Positions 33,786-35,461 of a DNA stretch of 35,461 nt are shown here, one piece after another. The notes beneath the pieces are model-generated. The model searched no databases. It was not told the origin of the DNA and saw only the letters and a program-made list of their open reading frames with translations. Every line of letters begins with the position of its first letter. The first letter of the stretch is position 1. Origin of the DNA: Candidatus Nitrotoga sp. 1052 (GTDB taxonomy: Bacteria; Pseudomonadota; Gammaproteobacteria; Burkholderiales; Gallionellaceae); contig NZ_CAKMHQ010000039.1 in NCBI RefSeq assembly GCF_927312905.1, positions 1-35,461 of the forward strand, read 5' to 3'. Position numbers and translations under genes: made by a program.

Positions 33786-34322
33786 GCGCATAGAATGTGC
33801 GAGCGCATCGAATGTGCGAGTGATGTTTAGTTCGTTGGGTTTTCCGGTGGGTGTTAAATAGGCATCGAGCCGCGCCAGCGTTTGCTCGCCACCCTCAATC
33901 GCACCAAATTCAGCCATGGCTTTGCGTTGCGCTTCTGACTCCAAGATTATTCGCAGTGTGACCTGTGTCTGATCGCCCAAGTCTTGCAACGTCACGGTGG
34001 CGTTGAACTCGGCATGGTCAGGGTCGTCGCCGCCGTGCTCGTAGGCCATGAAAGTCGGCTCAGTGATAGTGGTATAGCGAATCCAGTTGTTGTAATTTGT
34101 GCCTGGGCTACCGTCTGTGTTGGCGGGTGCGTGCATGATGTAGCGCCACAATCCGCCCACACGCACGTCCATCTCAAATATCGTATTGGTAAAACCGTTT
34201 GGCCCCCACCAATGTTGGATGTGCTCGGGCCGGGTGAACATTTGCCAGACGCGCTGAATGGGCGCTTTTACGGTGCGAGTAATAACAATCTCGTTGGGTT
34301 TCTCGGGGGCTAGGGCAGACAT
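33774..34322 (-). CDS. SRPBCC/AHSA1-domain protein, N-terminal half of a broken two-domain protein
   Basis: A 182-residue product. The first ~150 residues form a complete AHSA1 domain: EIVITRTVKAPIQRVWQMFT, then HIQHWWGPNGF and the closing ARLDAYL. The last 20 residues, beginning KPNELNITRTFDA, are the start of a second AHSA1 domain that breaks off at a 17-bp tandem duplication. AHSA1 proteins bind hydrophobic ligands and their role here is unknown. The gene starts two bases after the preceding AHSA1 stop, in the ArsR operon. The first domain may still be functional. Confidence 0.85.
   Translation of the reverse strand: MSALAPEKPNEIVITRTVKAPIQRVWQMFTRPEHIQHWWGPNGFTNTIFEMDVRVGGLWRYIMHAPANTDGSPGTNYNNWIRYTTITEPTFMAYEHGGDDPDHAEFNATVTLQDLGDQTQVTLRIILESEAQRKAMAEFGAIEGGEQTLARLDAYLTPTGKPNELNITRTFDALAHSMRQKR
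33786..33819. repeat. 17-bp tandem duplication inside the AHSA1 gene
   Basis: GCGCATAGAATGTGCGA (33786-33802) is followed at once by GCGCATCGAATGTGCGA (33803-33819), one mismatch. Seventeen bases shift the frame by two and stop the protein in the next codons. Removing one unit restores the reading frame. Confidence 0.9.
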
Positions 34323-34324
34323 GG

Positions 34325-34849
34325 TCAGATGCCTTTCTTGATCATCGCGACCAGTTGGTCGAGTGCTGTACCCCAGCCGCTTTCAAACCCCATCGCAGCA
34401 TGTTGTTTGCGACCTGTTTCATCCGCGTGGATTACCGTGGCGGTGTAGCGTGTGCCGCTGGAGTGATCTGCCAGCTCGATTATCGCGGTGAACTTGAAAT
34501 CGACCTGATCGTCTCCGCAAGTTGGGCTGGGTGTGCTGGGTCGAAAGCCTGGCAACAAGGCATTAGTCCAGACCAGTTTTTCGTTGGGGATGACTTCCAG
34601 GTAGCAGCCGGTATTGGGGAAGTCCTTGCCTTCCGGCGACTGCATGGTGGTGCGGAATATGCCGCCGGGGCGCAGATCAATCTCAGCGTCTATTGTTTTC
34701 CACGGCAGCGGGCAAAACCATGGTTTGAGCAGCGCTGGCTCAGTCCAAGCGCGCCAAACAAGTTCTTTGGGGACATCGACGATTCGCTCAAAAGTGAGGT
34801 CAAGTTTGGGGTTGAATTGGCTATACGTTTCATTAGTTTTGTTCTTCAC
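34325..34849 (-). CDS. SRPBCC/AHSA1-domain protein
   Basis: A 174-residue AHSA1-type START-like protein: [20 protein letters not shown], then [22 protein letters not shown] and the end [14 protein letters not shown] start it at GTG 34849, since AAGGAGAG stands 5 bases upstream and the GTG overlaps the arsR stop as GTGA; the frame is open to 34942. In such operons an ArsR repressor and an AHSA1 protein often occur together, which suggests response to a small hydrophobic or toxic compound. No ligand can be named. Confidence 0.9.
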   Translation of the reverse strand: MKNKTNETYSQFNPKLDLTFERIVDVPKELVWRAWTEPALLKPWFCPLPWKTIDAEIDLRPGGIFRTTMQSPEGKDFPNTGCYLEVIPNEKLVWTNALLPGFRPSTPSPTCGDDQVDFKFTAIIELADHSSGTRYTATVIHADETGRKQHAAMGFESGWGTALDQLVAMIKKGI

Positions 34850-35223
34850 TTTAACTCTCCTTTGGTGGGGTTGATATCGGGGTCTGGGTTTTGTTGCAGA
34901 GTAAGTAAATAAGTATCTAAGCGGTCTAGGCGCTCTTCCCAAAACTGTTTGTATTGACCAATCCAGTCCATCGCCACTTTGAGTTGTTCACCGTCAATAC
35001 GGCAGGGACGCCACTGCGCGTCGCGCCCTTTAGTGACCAGCCCAGCTTTTTCCAGCACTTTGATGTGCTTTGATACGGCAGGCAAGCTCATCGCAAATGG
35101 CGCAGCAAGCTCGTTAACCGATGCTTCACCCTTAGCCAGGCGCGCCAACATCGCCCTCCGTGTGGGGTCGGCCAATGCGGAGAAGGTCGCGCTAAGACGG
35201 TCTAATGTGACATTCGAGGACAT
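34846..35223 (-). CDS. ArsR-family winged-helix regulator
   Basis: A 125-residue ArsR/SmtB-type regulator: [20 protein letters not shown], then the recognition helix region [20 protein letters not shown] and [11 protein letters not shown]. No Cys pair for arsenic or metal sensing is seen near the recognition helix, so it belongs with the non-metal ArsR proteins that pair with AHSA1 genes. I start it at ATG 35223 ([11 protein letters not shown]); the frame is open to 35289. It is the first gene of the operon and overlaps the next by 4 bases. Confidence 0.92.
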   Translation of the reverse strand: MSSNVTLDRLSATFSALADPTRRAMLARLAKGEASVNELAAPFAMSLPAVSKHIKVLEKAGLVTKGRDAQWRPCRIDGEQLKVAMDWIGQYKQFWEERLDRLDTYLLTLQQNPDPDINPTKGELK

Positions 35224-35230
35224 ATGTATA

Positions 35231-35260
35231 TATCCAATTGGATAATTAACTAGTTGGTTT
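35231..35260. promoter_or_regulatory. Candidate ArsR operator and promoter
   Basis: Just upstream of the arsR start are CCAATTGG (35234-35241) and AACTAGTT (35248-35255), two small palindromes 6 bases apart in an AT-rich stretch. Autoregulation through such sites is usual for ArsR proteins. I infer the role; no motif match is exact. Confidence 0.4.
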
Positions 35261-35461
35261 ATTATCAGGCTGAATTTTAAGGCTGTCAATCGTATGAGAA
35301 TTCTCAGTTGATGCCGAGTATGGTGGATCCTTCCGTCTAGCAGCCTGTCGGGCTACCCGTTAATTCTGCCAGCCACCTGGTATATATTGCCGGGTGGATT
35401 TGATCATAATTTCATAAATTGAATTTTCAGCTTCTCAGAAATGCTCATTGCTGTAGTAAAT
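35261..35461. other. Window edge, no gene seen
   Basis: The last ~200 bases hold no open frame that I recognise. There is a short hairpin (GAGAATTCTC near 35297) and no clear IS end. Confidence 0.4.

Overview
The window looks like an accessory-rich chromosomal stretch of a betaproteobacterium. A member of the Nitrosomonadales/Gallionellaceae type is my best guess, from gene content, moderate GC and the classes of palindromic repeats; this is inference, because no rRNA or other phylogenetic marker is present. Housekeeping genes (selD, mnmH, lhr, yebC, metE, metR) alternate with decayed insertion sequences, repeats and small gene modules.

Layout. (1) 1-5100: the window opens inside an IS5-like end. 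An inverted copy of the same end lies at 3787-3880, so an mnmH-selD operon, an atypical pyrophosphatase gene and a zf-TFIIB protein gene are bracketed by facing IS5 ends. The right-hand IS5 copy is interrupted by a truncated IS91-family element. (2) 5361-7056: a secreted Ser/Asp-rich repeat protein, then an internally deleted IS30-family element sitting against a long palindrome. (3) 7057-15195: the large helicase Lhr, an MFS exporter, a membrane-anchored zinc metallopeptidase and a YebC regulator. (4) 15174-19190: an accessory island carrying three copies of a roughly 200-bp repeat. Between the copies lie a PIN/Phd toxin-antitoxin pair and an operon of small basic protein, nucleotidyltransferase and truncated UvrD-like ATPase, followed by a VOC-fold gene. 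The island ends in a well-formed integron attC-like site at 19125-19188 with no integrase in view. (5) 19249-21151: a two-domain KaiC-like ATPase with a co-transcribed partner, then a decayed ihfB copy. (6) 21856-25898: a run of minus-strand small envelope/stress proteins (DUF2141, PRC-barrel, CsbD, ElaB/YqjD-like, DUF1328, BON lipoprotein, DUF3309), interspersed with IS4 and IS5 remnants. (7) 26827-28445: a secreted EF-hand protein and a cupin. (8) 28548-32101: metE with divergent metR, and a broken folB after metE. (9) 32114-35223: an ArsR-led operon of SRPBCC/AHSA1 and VOC-fold proteins. One of its genes, originally a two-domain AHSA1 protein, is split by a 17-bp tandem duplication.

Functional links. 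mnmH and selD overlap in function: SelD makes selenophosphate and MnmH uses it for 2-selenouridine in tRNA. MetR next to metE is the classical regulator-target pair. The ArsR gene overlaps the first AHSA1 gene by 4 nt and probably controls its operon. The most unusual items are the attC-like site, the three-copy repeat family, the basic protein/nucleotidyltransferase/ATPase operon, the KaiC-like pair lacking KaiC phosphosites, and the AHSA1 gene broken by a microduplication.
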